A DNA stretch of 64,000 nt from Desulfobacteraceae bacterium (GCA_003354055.1 PIVQ01000001.1:1-64000); one strand, 5' to 3'. Counted from the first letter of the stretch, positions 18,138 to 28,293 are shown. Numbers and translations are program-made. Notes: generated from the letters alone by a model not told the origin.

Positions 18138-19070
18138 TTAAGGTAACTTATTCTGTAGAAATTTCCTTGCTAAATCCTCCATTAGTACGATGTCCCGGCC
18201 TCTTGTCAAACAAGTAATAACACACTCTTCAAAAAGATTCCTCTTAGTTCCTAAAGGAATAGATAGTCTTTCAAGGCTGCTGCTATAACATTTGTCTACA
18301 TCTATTTCACCAACTAAATCTGCTGGGTGCAGTAAATAGTAAAAAAAGTCTCTATCTCTTAACAACGATTTTAAAATTTTTTTACCAAAAGCAGCACCAA
18401 AGATAAAGTTGACTGTATGCCAATATCCTATCTTCAAAAAACGGGTTGTGGGCAAAGGTAAAATTAGCAGAGACTTGTCTAACTGTTGATTCTTATATAC
18501 AAATGGTTCCCCATCATGTTGAAATGGAGAAAACCAATCTTTCCTAACTAAAATTTTTTTTAGTCGTGCCCTATCCTTCAAATGATTGATAACCATTTTT
18601 AAAATCATCGGGTACATCAGTATTGATGGAAAGACCGAAGTGTCATACAGGTAGTTATACTTTATTAAAATGTTCCATATCTTTTGTGAACAACACCACG
18701 CTGGGGCGATAAACCCTTTTGGCTCAACCCCAGTCACGGAATATATGCGTTCATGAGCCTTTACAACTTCTTTTTCAATCTCACTTGAAGAAAGTGCTCC
18801 TAAGTTCATTGGATGCGACCACGAATGGTTACCTATTTCATGCCCCTGGGCGGACCAGTCTTTGACACGAGCAGCTATTTCTGGATTCGCTAGGTCCTTA
18901 CCAATAATATATATAGAATATTTGAAATTATGCTTAATAGCAATTGCATTAAACCTATCGAAAACTTCAAAAAAAGAGGGATCTCTATAACCTTTTGGAA
19001 AGCCAAAAGCCTCATTTAATGAATCGAAGTTTATATTAAATGATATAGGTTTATTTACAAGTGTATTCAT
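18138..19070 (-). CDS. Polysaccharide deacetylase (NodB-homology domain)
   Basis: 310-aa CE4-type protein. The first motif is NFDS (D16) in place of the usual TFDDG, and the zinc-binding HSWSH (H82, H86) is intact; an FIAPAW segment near 137 corresponds to the RxPxG-type motif. No signal peptide, so it is cytoplasmic or acts on a nucleotide- or lipid-linked sugar. The substituted first motif is found in divergent members of the family. Its ATG overlaps the formyltransferase stop by 4 nt, suggesting removal of an N-acyl group in the same pathway. Confidence 0.8.
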   Translation of the reverse strand: MNTLVNKPISFNINFDSLNEAFGFPKGYRDPSFFEVFDRFNAIAIKHNFKYSIYIIGKDLANPEIAARVKDWSAQGHEIGNHSWSHPMNLGALSSSEIEKEVVKAHERIYSVTGVEPKGFIAPAWCCSQKIWNILIKYNYLYDTSVFPSILMYPMILKMVINHLKDRARLKKILVRKDWFSPFQHDGEPFVYKNQQLDKSLLILPLPTTRFLKIGYWHTVNFIFGAAFGKKILKSLLRDRDFFYYLLHPADLVGEIDVDKCYSSSLERLSIPLGTKRNLFEECVITCLTRGRDIVLMEDLARKFLQNKLP

Positions 19071-19873
19071 ACTATTTTGAAAACATCCCTAACCCTGCAA
19101 ATCTTCCCTTTATTCAGTGCAAACAGTTTATAATCCACTCGGGTTGGAAGGCTAACACATGAATTCATTACACCTTCCATTGGCTGAACATATTTTGCTA
19201 CAACAATGTTATCCAATGATGTAATTAGCTGCTGCGGATAGCATTGGAATACATAGTGATAAAATGACACCAGACTTTCAGTAACAGGCCCAGAAACACA
19301 CTCCTGATAAAGTAGCTCGCCGGAATCGACCTTTTCTTCCACTACATGAAATGAAATACCTTGTGCCGAATTTTCTATACACGCCCAGAAATACGGAAAT
19401 AAACCTCTATTGGAAGGAAGCAAAGACGCATGTTTGTTAATAGTTCCAATTCGTGGAATAGATAGCAGAACATCACGAACGATATGATCGACCATAATTA
19501 TCAAGATATCAGGTTTCATATCTGACACCAAATCTGTACACTCTTTAGAGTTTGGATTCCTCACGTAGTGATATGGCACATTATATCGATGACAAATAGA
19601 ATTGTAATTATTATCTCTTAAACAAATTGCTCTTACCATTAAATTCCAAAAATAAAACAACGTAATCAAAATGGTATTGATAACTCCGAATACATGTAAA
19701 AACCATAATCCTTCTTTACCTTGTTTAATACTTCCCAGTTTGGACTCACATTCTATGAAACATGTTATTTCATATTTAGCACTACCTTGAATCAGAAGGA
19801 GAAAGCGCTCCCATGCCGACACCCCCCAAAGCTTATCAGAGGAGCTTATTATTGCCACTTTTATTGAAGTCAT
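19067..19873 (-). CDS. Formyltransferase-domain protein (sugar N-formyltransferase-like)
   Basis: 268-aa protein with the formyl-transfer fold and its catalytic triad: N146 and H148 in GTINKHASLLP and D183 in EKVDSGELLY. It lacks the C-terminal tRNA-binding domain of Fmt. Relatives transfer a formyl group from 10-formyl-tetrahydrofolate to an amino sugar. The aminotransferase immediately upstream (4-nt overlap) would supply the amine. A long hydrophobic stretch near residues 60-85 is unusual. The exact sugar is unknown. Confidence 0.75.
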   Translation of the reverse strand: MTSIKVAIISSSDKLWGVSAWERFLLLIQGSAKYEITCFIECESKLGSIKQGKEGLWFLHVFGVINTILITLFYFWNLMVRAICLRDNNYNSICHRYNVPYHYVRNPNSKECTDLVSDMKPDILIIMVDHIVRDVLLSIPRIGTINKHASLLPSNRGLFPYFWACIENSAQGISFHVVEEKVDSGELLYQECVSGPVTESLVSFYHYVFQCYPQQLITSLDNIVVAKYVQPMEGVMNSCVSLPTRVDYKLFALNKGKICRVRDVFKIV

Positions 19874-21075
19874 GAACTAACCTTGTTAAGCACTTTAATT
19901 ACTTTAGAAGCAACTCTTTTGTCCCATTTACCGGAAATGGGTAAGTTGATGACATGTTCACTAAAGAATTTAGCATTCGGATATTCGTCATCCTTAAATT
20001 CGTACTTACGCTTATAGCAAAGAAGTAACGGACAAACATACTCTAGTACTTCTCCTACTTGAACACCCCTTGAAGCACATTCCTTCATTATTAAGTGCTT
20101 TTGTTTTGTAATAGCGACAACCTGAGAATAAGTAGCCCCCCCGCTGTGCAAAATATTTATTTCAGAAGAAGTTTGGTGCTTCAAATAAAACTCAGCATAT
20201 TTGCGTCGTGCATCGATCATCGTGTCGTATTTATCCAACTGCACTAAACCAATCTTCGCACCCCAATTCATAGGCTTCAAACACCAGTCATCGGGGAATT
20301 CAATCTTCGACTCGTCATGGTATTTAACAAATCTATCAATTAGATTAAATTTTTCACAAAGGTTTACGATAGGAAAGCATATCGGGCTAAATACAAAATA
20401 CATGATAATGAAATATGCTATTTTCATAAGTTTTGCTTTTGATGTTGCCTTTTCGAAATATTCATTCCTATATTCTGATAATTTCTCATTTAAATCATCA
20501 TTTGATGTCAAAACAACCCCGCCAAAGATAGATGTGACTATTTTGCTGATATTTAAACCAAAAATAGCTGCGTCACCAAATGCACAAACATTATTACTAT
20601 CCCAAGTACATCCAAAAGAGTGTGCCACATCTTGTATTACATAAATTTTATGACCAAACTTCTTTTCAGCATCTGAAACGATTTGTTTCATTCGTATAAC
20701 ATTCGCAGGGTAGCCGAGAATATGTGTAAAAACAATTGCATGCGTATTTTGCGTTATACATGAAGCTATTTTGTCTAAATTCATGTTCAGATCATCACAT
20801 GATGAGTCAATGAAGATAGGCTTGTTTCCACTTATCTCTATCGCATGAGGAACTACAGTACATGTATATGCAGGGCAGATAACTTCTTTATTATTAACTC
20901 CCCATACTTTTAATAAACTATAAATACCCGTCCGACCATATGAAAACATTACGCCATACTTGTGCCCGAATTTACCAGCAAACTTCTGTTCAAACGCTTC
21001 AACTGCGTTTCTGTTACTTTTAAAAAGAGTAAAGAACTCTTCTTTACCTAAGTATGGTTTAAACCTTGGAATCAT
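19870..21075 (-). CDS. DegT/DnrJ/EryC1-type PLP aminotransferase (divergent)
   Basis: 401-aa PLP-dependent sugar aminotransferase homolog. The Schiff-base lysine is K178 in GLNISKIV and D149 in QDVAHS contacts the cofactor. It is more divergent than the other DegT genes here: the usual GEGG after the lysine reads FGGV, and there is a hydrophobic insertion near 215-235. ATGA coupling to the formyltransferase suggests the product is an N-formylated amino sugar. Alternatively it may act on a lipid-linked substrate, given the insertion; this is inference. Confidence 0.8.
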   Translation of the reverse strand: MIPRFKPYLGKEEFFTLFKSNRNAVEAFEQKFAGKFGHKYGVMFSYGRTGIYSLLKVWGVNNKEVICPAYTCTVVPHAIEISGNKPIFIDSSCDDLNMNLDKIASCITQNTHAIVFTHILGYPANVIRMKQIVSDAEKKFGHKIYVIQDVAHSFGCTWDSNNVCAFGDAAIFGLNISKIVTSIFGGVVLTSNDDLNEKLSEYRNEYFEKATSKAKLMKIAYFIIMYFVFSPICFPIVNLCEKFNLIDRFVKYHDESKIEFPDDWCLKPMNWGAKIGLVQLDKYDTMIDARRKYAEFYLKHQTSSEINILHSGGATYSQVVAITKQKHLIMKECASRGVQVGEVLEYVCPLLLCYKRKYEFKDDEYPNAKFFSEHVINLPISGKWDKRVASKVIKVLNKVSS

Positions 21076-21140
21076 TTTTATTAGATAATATTAATAAAGC
21101 GTTTGAGGCAGATACAGAACTTCAGTTACTATATTTAGAA

Positions 21141-22703
21141 TCAAACTGAAGTCCTAAATGTAACAATCTTTGAGGTCTGGACAAGCTTTTCATGCGATCT
21201 CATATAGTATCCACTCGATGCCATATGGATGGCTCTTGATTTTCCAGAATGTTCTATCTTAACACAACCTTTTGGTTTTGATATTTTCTCTTCTATCACA
21301 ATATTTTCTTCGGTAAATAGAAACTTTCGGATGACTTTTCCGTCAATTTTACTCTTACCCGTCATCAGCATCTTCACAATTATTTTCTTAAAAAGGTTAC
21401 CTATATATGTTGACTTAAACACAGTCAACGACAACATCCGCAATACTATTGTTGTGAATGGGGTAGGTAATGAACTATTAATTATATAGAATCCGGCATT
21501 GATCATTGTGTCTTTAAAATCAATGGATATCTCTTTTTGTTGTGTTGAAAATGTATTCCCATTGTTAAGTTTTCCGAATAATCCGCCATCGTCTGCATCC
21601 AACAGTCCTATTATTTTATCAAAAACCTTAATAGTACCTCCTTTATGGAAGTTAACGATAGCATAATATCGTTTTGTCGATTTTACATAAATTCCACTAT
21701 CTTCAAATAACCATTCACCGCATTGTTCATATGGAAGCTTCTCAGTGCTACTATCCGACAATTCACCAGAATACAAACAGGCTACCGCATAAGAGTTTAA
21801 TAGGGGAATAAAATTCCCAATATCTATATCTTGTGGTAATAAATTATTACCAGCTTCAATGCCAAATCCAAGCTTATCAACAATCAACTTTGCTGTTTCT
21901 GAATATTGAGATAGACCAACAATACCACCCAAATAGCACACTTCAGTATTTCGCGAGCCATAAAGCCCGCCAATGGTACCGTCAGGATGGACAAAGTATT
22001 TCAAATATTGAAGGCTTTTCTCGAGAGAGTCTAACAACTGAGGGCATTTTGCTTCTTCATATGCACAAAAAAGGTAATAGGTGCATAATGTTTGATACCC
22101 AGGATCTGCCCCCTCGTATTCTCTGTACCACCCTTCGTCGGACTGATTATCGTAAATTAATAGTAACAACTCATTACATCTATCTTGCCCTTCTCCAGTG
22201 AATTTATTCCACAAGGCCAAAGCCGCAACAGCTGTTGCAACATGGTTAGAAATGATGGCATGTTTTTCATCATTCTTGGTAAGAAACAGTATCAATGGTC
22301 TAACAATCTTAAGGTACTGCTTTCTCTTTTCATCACTAATTTGTTCTTCAAGGTGCTTGATTGCAGATAAGATATCAAATGCCACAAGTGCTGTGACACA
22401 AAATGATGATTCATCAGGATACGCTTCTACCATTGAACCATTTCGAGCATGTATCTTGTTAACCGCAAGAATCGCCGCGTCAATTACTTTTAGCGTAAAG
22501 GTATTATTCTCAATAATGCCAGACTTTAAAGCGATAGCAAGAGTATGTACCCCACCCTGCATTGAACCATTAACAAAATCTTTGACTTTCCATCCCCAGT
22601 AGTCTCGATCTCCAAAACCATATGTATTGGATAAGTGATCTAAGTCATATAGATTGAAGACCTTATTTAGATTATTCTTGATTGTTTGGCTATAGATATT
22701 CAT
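21141..22703 (-). CDS. Unrecognised 520-aa protein, helical-toroid-like
   Basis: Not recognised with confidence. The N-terminal ~300 residues read like repeated helix pairs with conserved Gly/Trp/His, resembling (alpha/alpha) toroid folds of polysaccharide lyases or terpene-cyclase-like proteins; residues ~330-520 are beta-rich, as in the C-terminal half of heparinase-like lyases. Landmarks are DRDYWGW near 33 and NGSMQGGVHTLA near 45. No signal peptide. It overlaps the upstream deacetylase-like gene by 14 nt, so both probably act in one step, perhaps trimming or epimerising a sugar. Function is not assigned. Confidence 0.6.
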   Translation of the reverse strand: MNIYSQTIKNNLNKVFNLYDLDHLSNTYGFGDRDYWGWKVKDFVNGSMQGGVHTLAIALKSGIIENNTFTLKVIDAAILAVNKIHARNGSMVEAYPDESSFCVTALVAFDILSAIKHLEEQISDEKRKQYLKIVRPLILFLTKNDEKHAIISNHVATAVAALALWNKFTGEGQDRCNELLLLIYDNQSDEGWYREYEGADPGYQTLCTYYLFCAYEEAKCPQLLDSLEKSLQYLKYFVHPDGTIGGLYGSRNTEVCYLGGIVGLSQYSETAKLIVDKLGFGIEAGNNLLPQDIDIGNFIPLLNSYAVACLYSGELSDSSTEKLPYEQCGEWLFEDSGIYVKSTKRYYAIVNFHKGGTIKVFDKIIGLLDADDGGLFGKLNNGNTFSTQQKEISIDFKDTMINAGFYIINSSLPTPFTTIVLRMLSLTVFKSTYIGNLFKKIIVKMLMTGKSKIDGKVIRKFLFTEENIVIEEKISKPKGCVKIEHSGKSRAIHMASSGYYMRSHEKLVQTSKIVTFRTSV

Positions 22704-23976
22704 TCAATTTTGTATATGAGGAACCCCAGTTGTAATCATTGGAAAAAACTCGCTGGTGCCAGATTATTGCCGCTTCTCCATGGACGAACTTCACTTCATT
22801 AACCCACTTGTTGATTTCATTATCACGCTCTTCATCAGTATATTCATGGTAATCATAAAACTGTGAATCCATTAATACGTTTGGCAACGCTTTAAGTTTC
22901 ATCGATTCGTTTTGAACAAAATCCCAAGGGCGAAAGCTCAGTGCCGTTCCATTTCTAAAACCCGGCCGATCATTGAATCCAAGAGTTGTATCAAGTTCAA
23001 GCCCTGCTCGTTGCTGCGCTTTCCACGTTTTTGCCCACGAAAATCGTAACCAATGCTGACGACAACTTTTCACTGTAGATCCAAGAACCAATTCAAGTTT
23101 CTCTTTCTCTCGCCTGATATCATTTTCATCTTGACATGAATCAAATGAGGTATGCAGACCAATTATCCAGCTGCGTTCATTAAGCCTATTAATAATATTC
23201 TTAAGCTTTGGTCTATTTATATCATACCCCGGATCAAATATTTTTTTTTTAAAAGAACGACAAAGAGAAACATCACCTGCAAAAAAGTTAAAATGACTTT
23301 TCACCCCATACTTATTTTCAAGCTCAATTATTTTTTCAAACTGCCAGTAATTATCGCAAGAAACCAGAAAGCGCAGAGCTTTTACGATACTTTTGAATCC
23401 GTTTATATATTTTTTGGTTTTTAAATTTTGCAAACAGTTAAAACAGTAAAAAACAGTCTGCTTGAATCGTATTACCAGGGTTTTTGAAACAGCATCAACA
23501 TCATGTGTTAGAGTTATATTAGCCTCTGGTAGATGTCCAAACAAATCATCGGCTTCAACATTTTGCTCATGAGCTGCCCATTCTCGTAAAAACAGTGCAA
23601 TCCTGTTGCACCACGCATGATCCCATATTTTTGAGTCCCAGCATTTTAATCTATAGGAATAAGAGTGTGTAGGGCCATGTTGCTTTTCCAACTCTATTTC
23701 AGCTAAACCATTCATGTACCAGAATATGCTTAGTATCCAATCAACGTTTTGCCACTTACCATCTCCAGATAGATATTCAGGAATAAGCAGTTGCCCATCA
23801 ACACCCCATTTTGCCCCCCAAAGGGGTAAGTCTACGATAACCATTTGGGGAGGAACTGCTTCATGCTCAGCCAATGCTATTTCTACTGTTTTGAGTTCAG
23901 AGAGATATTTTTTTTGATTCCCCCAATAACAGTTGAACTGATCTAATATGTACTCTCTAATCTCAGATGAACTCAT
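22690..23976 (-). CDS. Polysaccharide-deacetylase-like protein (divergent, long N-terminus)
   Basis: 428-aa protein with a CE4-like C-terminal region: LTHDVDAV near 157 gives the Asp pair, and IGLHTSFDS near 271 carries the metal-histidine segment, followed by CRQHWLRF and a GFNDRPGFRNGT segment. The first ~145 residues are a separate domain rich in Trp. Related two-domain proteins occur in O-antigen loci. No signal peptide is visible, so a cytoplasmic role is likely. The 14-nt overlap with the toroid-like gene implies coupling. Substrate unknown; the usual HxxxH is altered, so catalysis is not certain. Confidence 0.65.
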   Translation of the reverse strand: MSSSEIREYILDQFNCYWGNQKKYLSELKTVEIALAEHEAVPPQMVIVDLPLWGAKWGVDGQLLIPEYLSGDGKWQNVDWILSIFWYMNGLAEIELEKQHGPTHSYSYRLKCWDSKIWDHAWCNRIALFLREWAAHEQNVEADDLFGHLPEANITLTHDVDAVSKTLVIRFKQTVFYCFNCLQNLKTKKYINGFKSIVKALRFLVSCDNYWQFEKIIELENKYGVKSHFNFFAGDVSLCRSFKKKIFDPGYDINRPKLKNIINRLNERSWIIGLHTSFDSCQDENDIRREKEKLELVLGSTVKSCRQHWLRFSWAKTWKAQQRAGLELDTTLGFNDRPGFRNGTALSFRPWDFVQNESMKLKALPNVLMDSQFYDYHEYTDEERDNEINKWVNEVKFVHGEAAIIWHQRVFSNDYNWGSSYTKLNEYL

Positions 23977-24106
23977 GAAATCTTATTTACCAATACTCTT
24001 TCCTCGTAATAGCAGAAATAGCATAATGTTATTCTATTCGAAATATAAGCAAAGAAAACAACATAAAGAGACTTGATTTTCAAGAATATCAGTTACAACA
24101 AAAAGT

Positions 24107-25975
24107 TTAGCTTCCATTATATTTATACCTAAACTTTTGGTTTCTGAAATAAACAACTAAATTCAAAAGAATCCATACTCGATGTGCCGGTATTTCGTTT
24201 AAAGGTGTATTGAATTTAGAATTTTGAACTCTGGAAATCATTTTCTCAACTTCACTTCTGTTGAACATTTCAATATATTCATGGTTATCGAGAATGTATT
24301 CTTTTACAAAATCCTTTAGACCATCTTTAAACCAATAGGATAAAGGGGTAGGAAATCCCCGTTTGGGAAGTTTATATAAAAATCCAGGCAATCTATTCTT
24401 CATTGCAGTTTTCGGAATATGCTTCAGATCAAGGTTTTGAAGTTTTTTTGAAAGTGGAATAGACAATGCAAAATCAAGCATCTCATTATCACAAAGAGGC
24501 GTACGTGACTCAAGGGAAAAGGCCATACTGATTTTATCTTCAATATTAAAAAGGGCGGGTAGATAATACTTTAGATAAGTTAACACCAGCCTTTCATAAT
24601 CATTTTCGCAATCATTTTTTAAATGATTTAACTCCTTCAAAGGATCTGTTTTGGTAACGATCTCATTATACCAATGCTTTGTTAGAACCGACTTCAAACT
24701 TCTAAGTGAAAATATATTTGGCAGAAAAAAACTATTTTCTTTTTTTACCAATGGGGAGAAGAGAAAATAGGCTGCATGCATGCTCTCTCTTAATGACGAT
24801 TTTTTTATCAAGGAAAAAATGTTTCTCTTGCCATATATTACCTTGAAAACAGGATATCCGGCAAAAAACTCATCCCCGCCATGTCCTGTTAAAATGACCT
24901 TAACATCTTCTGACGCTTTTTTAGCAACCATATATTGTGAAAATGACCCCATTCCCACCCTGGGTTCATCAAGATGCCAAATTATTTTTTCAATATCCCG
25001 TTCAAAATCAGCTGGATCTATCCTAACTTTTGTGTGATTAGTTCCAAAAGAATCAGCTATTTTTTTTGCATCTTCGGATTCATCGTAAAATCCTTTCATT
25101 CCAAAATAACCGGTATAGGTTTCTATTTTATTTTTCAATTGAGTTGCAGCACAACAGACAACAGATGAAGAATCAAAACCGGAACTCAGGTAAAATCCCA
25201 ATGGAACATCACTTAATAAATGCCTGCTAACCGATCTATCCAGTATGTCTCGGTATTTCTCATATTGTTCGGTATCTGAAACAAACTGCCGTTGGGTAAA
25301 AGATGGCATCCAAAACTTTTTCCGACGAACGCTATTTATTTTTGTTGCATAAATTACAATTTCCCCGGGTTCTACCATTTTGATAGTTTTATTCAGTGTT
25401 CTATTGGAGAAATAATTTTCATACAACAGGTATTCTGCAAAGGATTGCATATCTGTTTGCATATCTATTGCGGTATTTTGAGAGATGGCTTTAAGTTCGG
25501 AAGCAAATGTCAAACTTTTCTGTTCTGGCAGACATGAATAGTATAACGGCTTTATTCCAAGCCTGTCCCTTCCAAGAATAAGCTCCTTTTTTTTGTCGTC
25601 CCAAATTGCAATGGCAAACATTCCATTTAATTTTTCAAAAATTGCCAGGCCAAACTCAATATATCCATGGATGACAACCTCAGAATCTGATTGAGACTTG
25701 AACTGATACCCTTTATTTACAAGATCTTTCCTGATTTCCGAAAAATTGTATATTTCCCCATTTACACAAACAGCAACACTTTTTTCTTTATCAATAAATG
25801 GTTGAGCGGCATTCTGCGAAAGATCGTTGATTGATAATCGGCAATGTCCCAAATGAATATGTTCAGAATAAAAAAAACCACAAAAATCCGGCCCCCTGTG
25901 GTTCATAATATTGATCATATTGTCTATCAAGTTTTTATTCTGATGATGCCCTGTAACCCCTGCAATACCGCACAT
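24107..25975 (-). CDS. asnB: Asparagine synthase-type glutamine amidotransferase (1)
   Basis: 622-aa two-domain protein. Cys2 (MCGIAG) is the N-terminal glutaminase nucleophile, so the start is certain. The synthetase domain has a PP-loop SSGFDSSS near 260 (usual SGGxDSS with Ser for one Gly). In polysaccharide loci, such enzymes often amidate uronic acids rather than make asparagine. It sits 3 bp after the GT2 gene and after a second copy at 29231-31114. Metabolic asparagine synthesis cannot be excluded. Confidence 0.85.
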   Translation of the reverse strand: MCGIAGVTGHHQNKNLIDNMINIMNHRGPDFCGFFYSEHIHLGHCRLSINDLSQNAAQPFIDKEKSVAVCVNGEIYNFSEIRKDLVNKGYQFKSQSDSEVVIHGYIEFGLAIFEKLNGMFAIAIWDDKKKELILGRDRLGIKPLYYSCLPEQKSLTFASELKAISQNTAIDMQTDMQSFAEYLLYENYFSNRTLNKTIKMVEPGEIVIYATKINSVRRKKFWMPSFTQRQFVSDTEQYEKYRDILDRSVSRHLLSDVPLGFYLSSGFDSSSVVCCAATQLKNKIETYTGYFGMKGFYDESEDAKKIADSFGTNHTKVRIDPADFERDIEKIIWHLDEPRVGMGSFSQYMVAKKASEDVKVILTGHGGDEFFAGYPVFKVIYGKRNIFSLIKKSSLRESMHAAYFLFSPLVKKENSFFLPNIFSLRSLKSVLTKHWYNEIVTKTDPLKELNHLKNDCENDYERLVLTYLKYYLPALFNIEDKISMAFSLESRTPLCDNEMLDFALSIPLSKKLQNLDLKHIPKTAMKNRLPGFLYKLPKRGFPTPLSYWFKDGLKDFVKEYILDNHEYIEMFNRSEVEKMISRVQNSKFNTPLNEIPAHRVWILLNLVVYFRNQKFRYKYNGS

Positions 25976-25978
25976 GAC

Positions 25979-27004
25979 TTATTTACCATTCCTTAATTCT
26001 TCTAATATTGAATGTAGGGTTTTGTAAGTCTCTTCATAATTTTTTTTATGCTGGTTTGTCAGAAAACCAAGTGAAAAAAACTGCACGGCCAACACGAAAG
26101 AAATTGCCATGGTTATCCATGAAGGGGTTGCATTAATCATAGAGTTTCTGAGGGCAGAATAGAGGTTTAGACCCTGCCCAACATCATTGATAACCGTCAT
26201 TATAGAAATCAAAAAAACAAAGAAAGAAATCATCATTAACAGGCAGGCGGGAACCGTATATATAAATCCAGGCCTGTTCAATAGTGCAAAAAACAGATGA
26301 GACCCGCTTGTTTTCCTTATTTTTAAGGTTGATCGCCGTTTTGCTGGTTTTGCTTTATTTAATAACTTTTCATTTCTCCACTTTAAATCTGCGGGAATTT
26401 CATGAATCCTTGCACCTAAAATCTTAGCTTTATATAGAATCTCCAAATGAATGTCTTTCCCGTTGGAATGAAGATCAATTTTCTTGATAAACTCTTTTTT
26501 GTATGCCCGCACAATACAGGTTAGCACACTAAGGTTACCACCATGCATATAAGATAAAATCTTATTTCCTATCTGGCTGATCCATAACCTGTTCAGGGGA
26601 ACATTTCTTACGGAGCCATCCTTTCTATAGGCCGAGGCAACAACGATATCTGCATCTTTCGTTTTTAATGCCTCGACTAATTTTTCAATATGGTATGGCG
26701 CGTAGCTAAGATCGGCATCCAAGGTAACGATGATCTCACCTGCCGCCGATTTTATTCCCTTTCTTAGAGCCATCCCTCTGCCGTAATTTGTCACGAGATC
26801 AACTAATTTCAGCCATTTTTTTGTCAGCTTAATCTCTTTTAATATGCTGAGCGTATTATCCGTACTGCCGTCATTAACCGCTATAATTTCCCAATTATCA
26901 CCTGGGTTTTCCATGTAGGAGGTTAAGTATTCTTCTAACTCCTGCAAAGATCTTCTTAAACTATTTGACTCATTGAAAAAAGGTACAATTATTGAAAGTT
27001 TCAT
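25979..27004 (-). CDS. GT2 glycosyltransferase with C-terminal membrane helices (DPM1/GtrB-like)
   Basis: 341-aa GT-A enzyme: VNDGST near 44, the DxD-type TLDADLSYAP near 95, and two C-terminal hydrophobic helices (about 242-265 and 295-318). The layout matches polyprenyl-phosphate sugar transferases such as GtrB/ArnC, which make the lipid-phosphate-linked donors used by GT39-type enzymes; the GT39-like protein in this locus could be its consumer, which is inference. It is tightly packed with the amidotransferase gene. Confidence 0.85.
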   Translation of the reverse strand: MKLSIIVPFFNESNSLRRSLQELEEYLTSYMENPGDNWEIIAVNDGSTDNTLSILKEIKLTKKWLKLVDLVTNYGRGMALRKGIKSAAGEIIVTLDADLSYAPYHIEKLVEALKTKDADIVVASAYRKDGSVRNVPLNRLWISQIGNKILSYMHGGNLSVLTCIVRAYKKEFIKKIDLHSNGKDIHLEILYKAKILGARIHEIPADLKWRNEKLLNKAKPAKRRSTLKIRKTSGSHLFFALLNRPGFIYTVPACLLMMISFFVFLISIMTVINDVGQGLNLYSALRNSMINATPSWITMAISFVLAVQFFSLGFLTNQHKKNYEETYKTLHSILEELRNGK

Positions 27005-27042
27005 AGGGATGTGACTATCCTTAGCTTAAGCCTTTTAAAATA

Positions 27043-28293
27043 TTATGGAAGCAACTTATTATTTTCTCTGGTCCCGCCCTTCGAATCAACTTGCCTCAGC
27101 CAGTCTTGGATCAAAAAAGCCCAACTTAGATGTTTTTCAACATAATTGCGCCCGTTTGTTCCCATTCTCACTGCTTTCTCAGGATCCGTGACAAGTGCTT
27201 TAATGGCTGTGGCCAGAGCCGCTGAATCTTCCGGTTTCGCAACAAGTCCGGCTTTTGCCGTATTAATAAGATTGGCGCCTTCGCCAAATCCACTATATAA
27301 AACAGGTTTTCCAGAGCCCATAATGGGAAAAACTTTTGAAGGCCGAGCACCTTCAAACATGGGTATATTTATTAAACTTGCAAAACCTGCAAATGCAATT
27401 GAATACAGCCTGGCAACATACTCTGGTGGCTGAGGATCTAAAAATCTGACATTGGTTAATTGAAGTTCTTTACAAACCTTCTGTAATCTTTCCCGATCAG
27501 AACCGCTTCCTATAAACACCATAAGCACCTCGGGCAATTCATTTTCAAGCAAGGCCATTGCCTTTAGCATCACATCAAGCCCTTGAGCATACCCTATTGT
27601 GCCAGCATAGAGTATTACCACGCGATCTTGAATGCCAAGTTGTTTGGCCAATTCAGTTTCATAATCCCGGGGATAAAACATATGAGTATCAACACCATTG
27701 GGCAAAAACAGCACTTTTTTATCCGGTACTTTTTTTTCTTCCAGCAACGTTTTTTTAATGCCTTCTGTTACAGCACAAACAAAGGTAGATTTTCTATATA
27801 AAAAAATTTCTAATTTTTTAAGAATTCTTAGTGTAAGTCCATCTGAAATAAAACCAAGTTCTTCTATGGAATCTGGCCAGAGATCAGCAACATTAAAAAT
27901 AATGGGAACTTTATTAAAAAGACTTATCAGAACTGCAGGAAGTCCTACGAATAAAGGAGGAGATTCTACAAAAATATAATCTGCTTTTTTTGCTTTTAAA
28001 AGCCCAAAAAACGAAGAAATCATAAATGAAAGATAATTCAAAATTCGCTTTTTGCCTGAACCTGTTGCTGCATAAACCCAAACACGATGAACCGGTATAC
28101 CTTGCAATTCTTCTTTTAGATAAACCCTATCCCGGTAGCCTGGATGAATAACGCCTTCAGGGTAGTTAGGCATAGCTGTAATTACTTCAACTTCATGTCC
28201 TTGTCCTTTGAGAGCTCTAATCATTGCTGCCAACCGAACTTGTGGCGCACCGATTTCAGGATGAAAATACTGACTTAGAAATAATATCCGCAT
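27043..28293 (-). CDS. GT4 glycosyltransferase (WbuB-like)
   Basis: GT-B enzyme of about 416 aa. The N-terminus ILFLSQYFHPEIGAPQVR and the C-terminal FEGARPSKVFPIMGSGKPV donor-binding segment are typical of WbuB-type transferases (FucNAc or related). The ATG at 28293 is preferred to a GTG four codons earlier, because the protein then begins with the family's MRILFLS; neither start has a strong ribosome-binding site. It probably adds an N-acetylated deoxy sugar to the growing lipid-linked unit. Confidence 0.85.
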   Translation of the reverse strand: MRILFLSQYFHPEIGAPQVRLAAMIRALKGQGHEVEVITAMPNYPEGVIHPGYRDRVYLKEELQGIPVHRVWVYAATGSGKKRILNYLSFMISSFFGLLKAKKADYIFVESPPLFVGLPAVLISLFNKVPIIFNVADLWPDSIEELGFISDGLTLRILKKLEIFLYRKSTFVCAVTEGIKKTLLEEKKVPDKKVLFLPNGVDTHMFYPRDYETELAKQLGIQDRVVILYAGTIGYAQGLDVMLKAMALLENELPEVLMVFIGSGSDRERLQKVCKELQLTNVRFLDPQPPEYVARLYSIAFAGFASLINIPMFEGARPSKVFPIMGSGKPVLYSGFGEGANLINTAKAGLVAKPEDSAALATAIKALVTDPEKAVRMGTNGRNYVEKHLSWAFLIQDWLRQVDSKGGTRENNKLLP

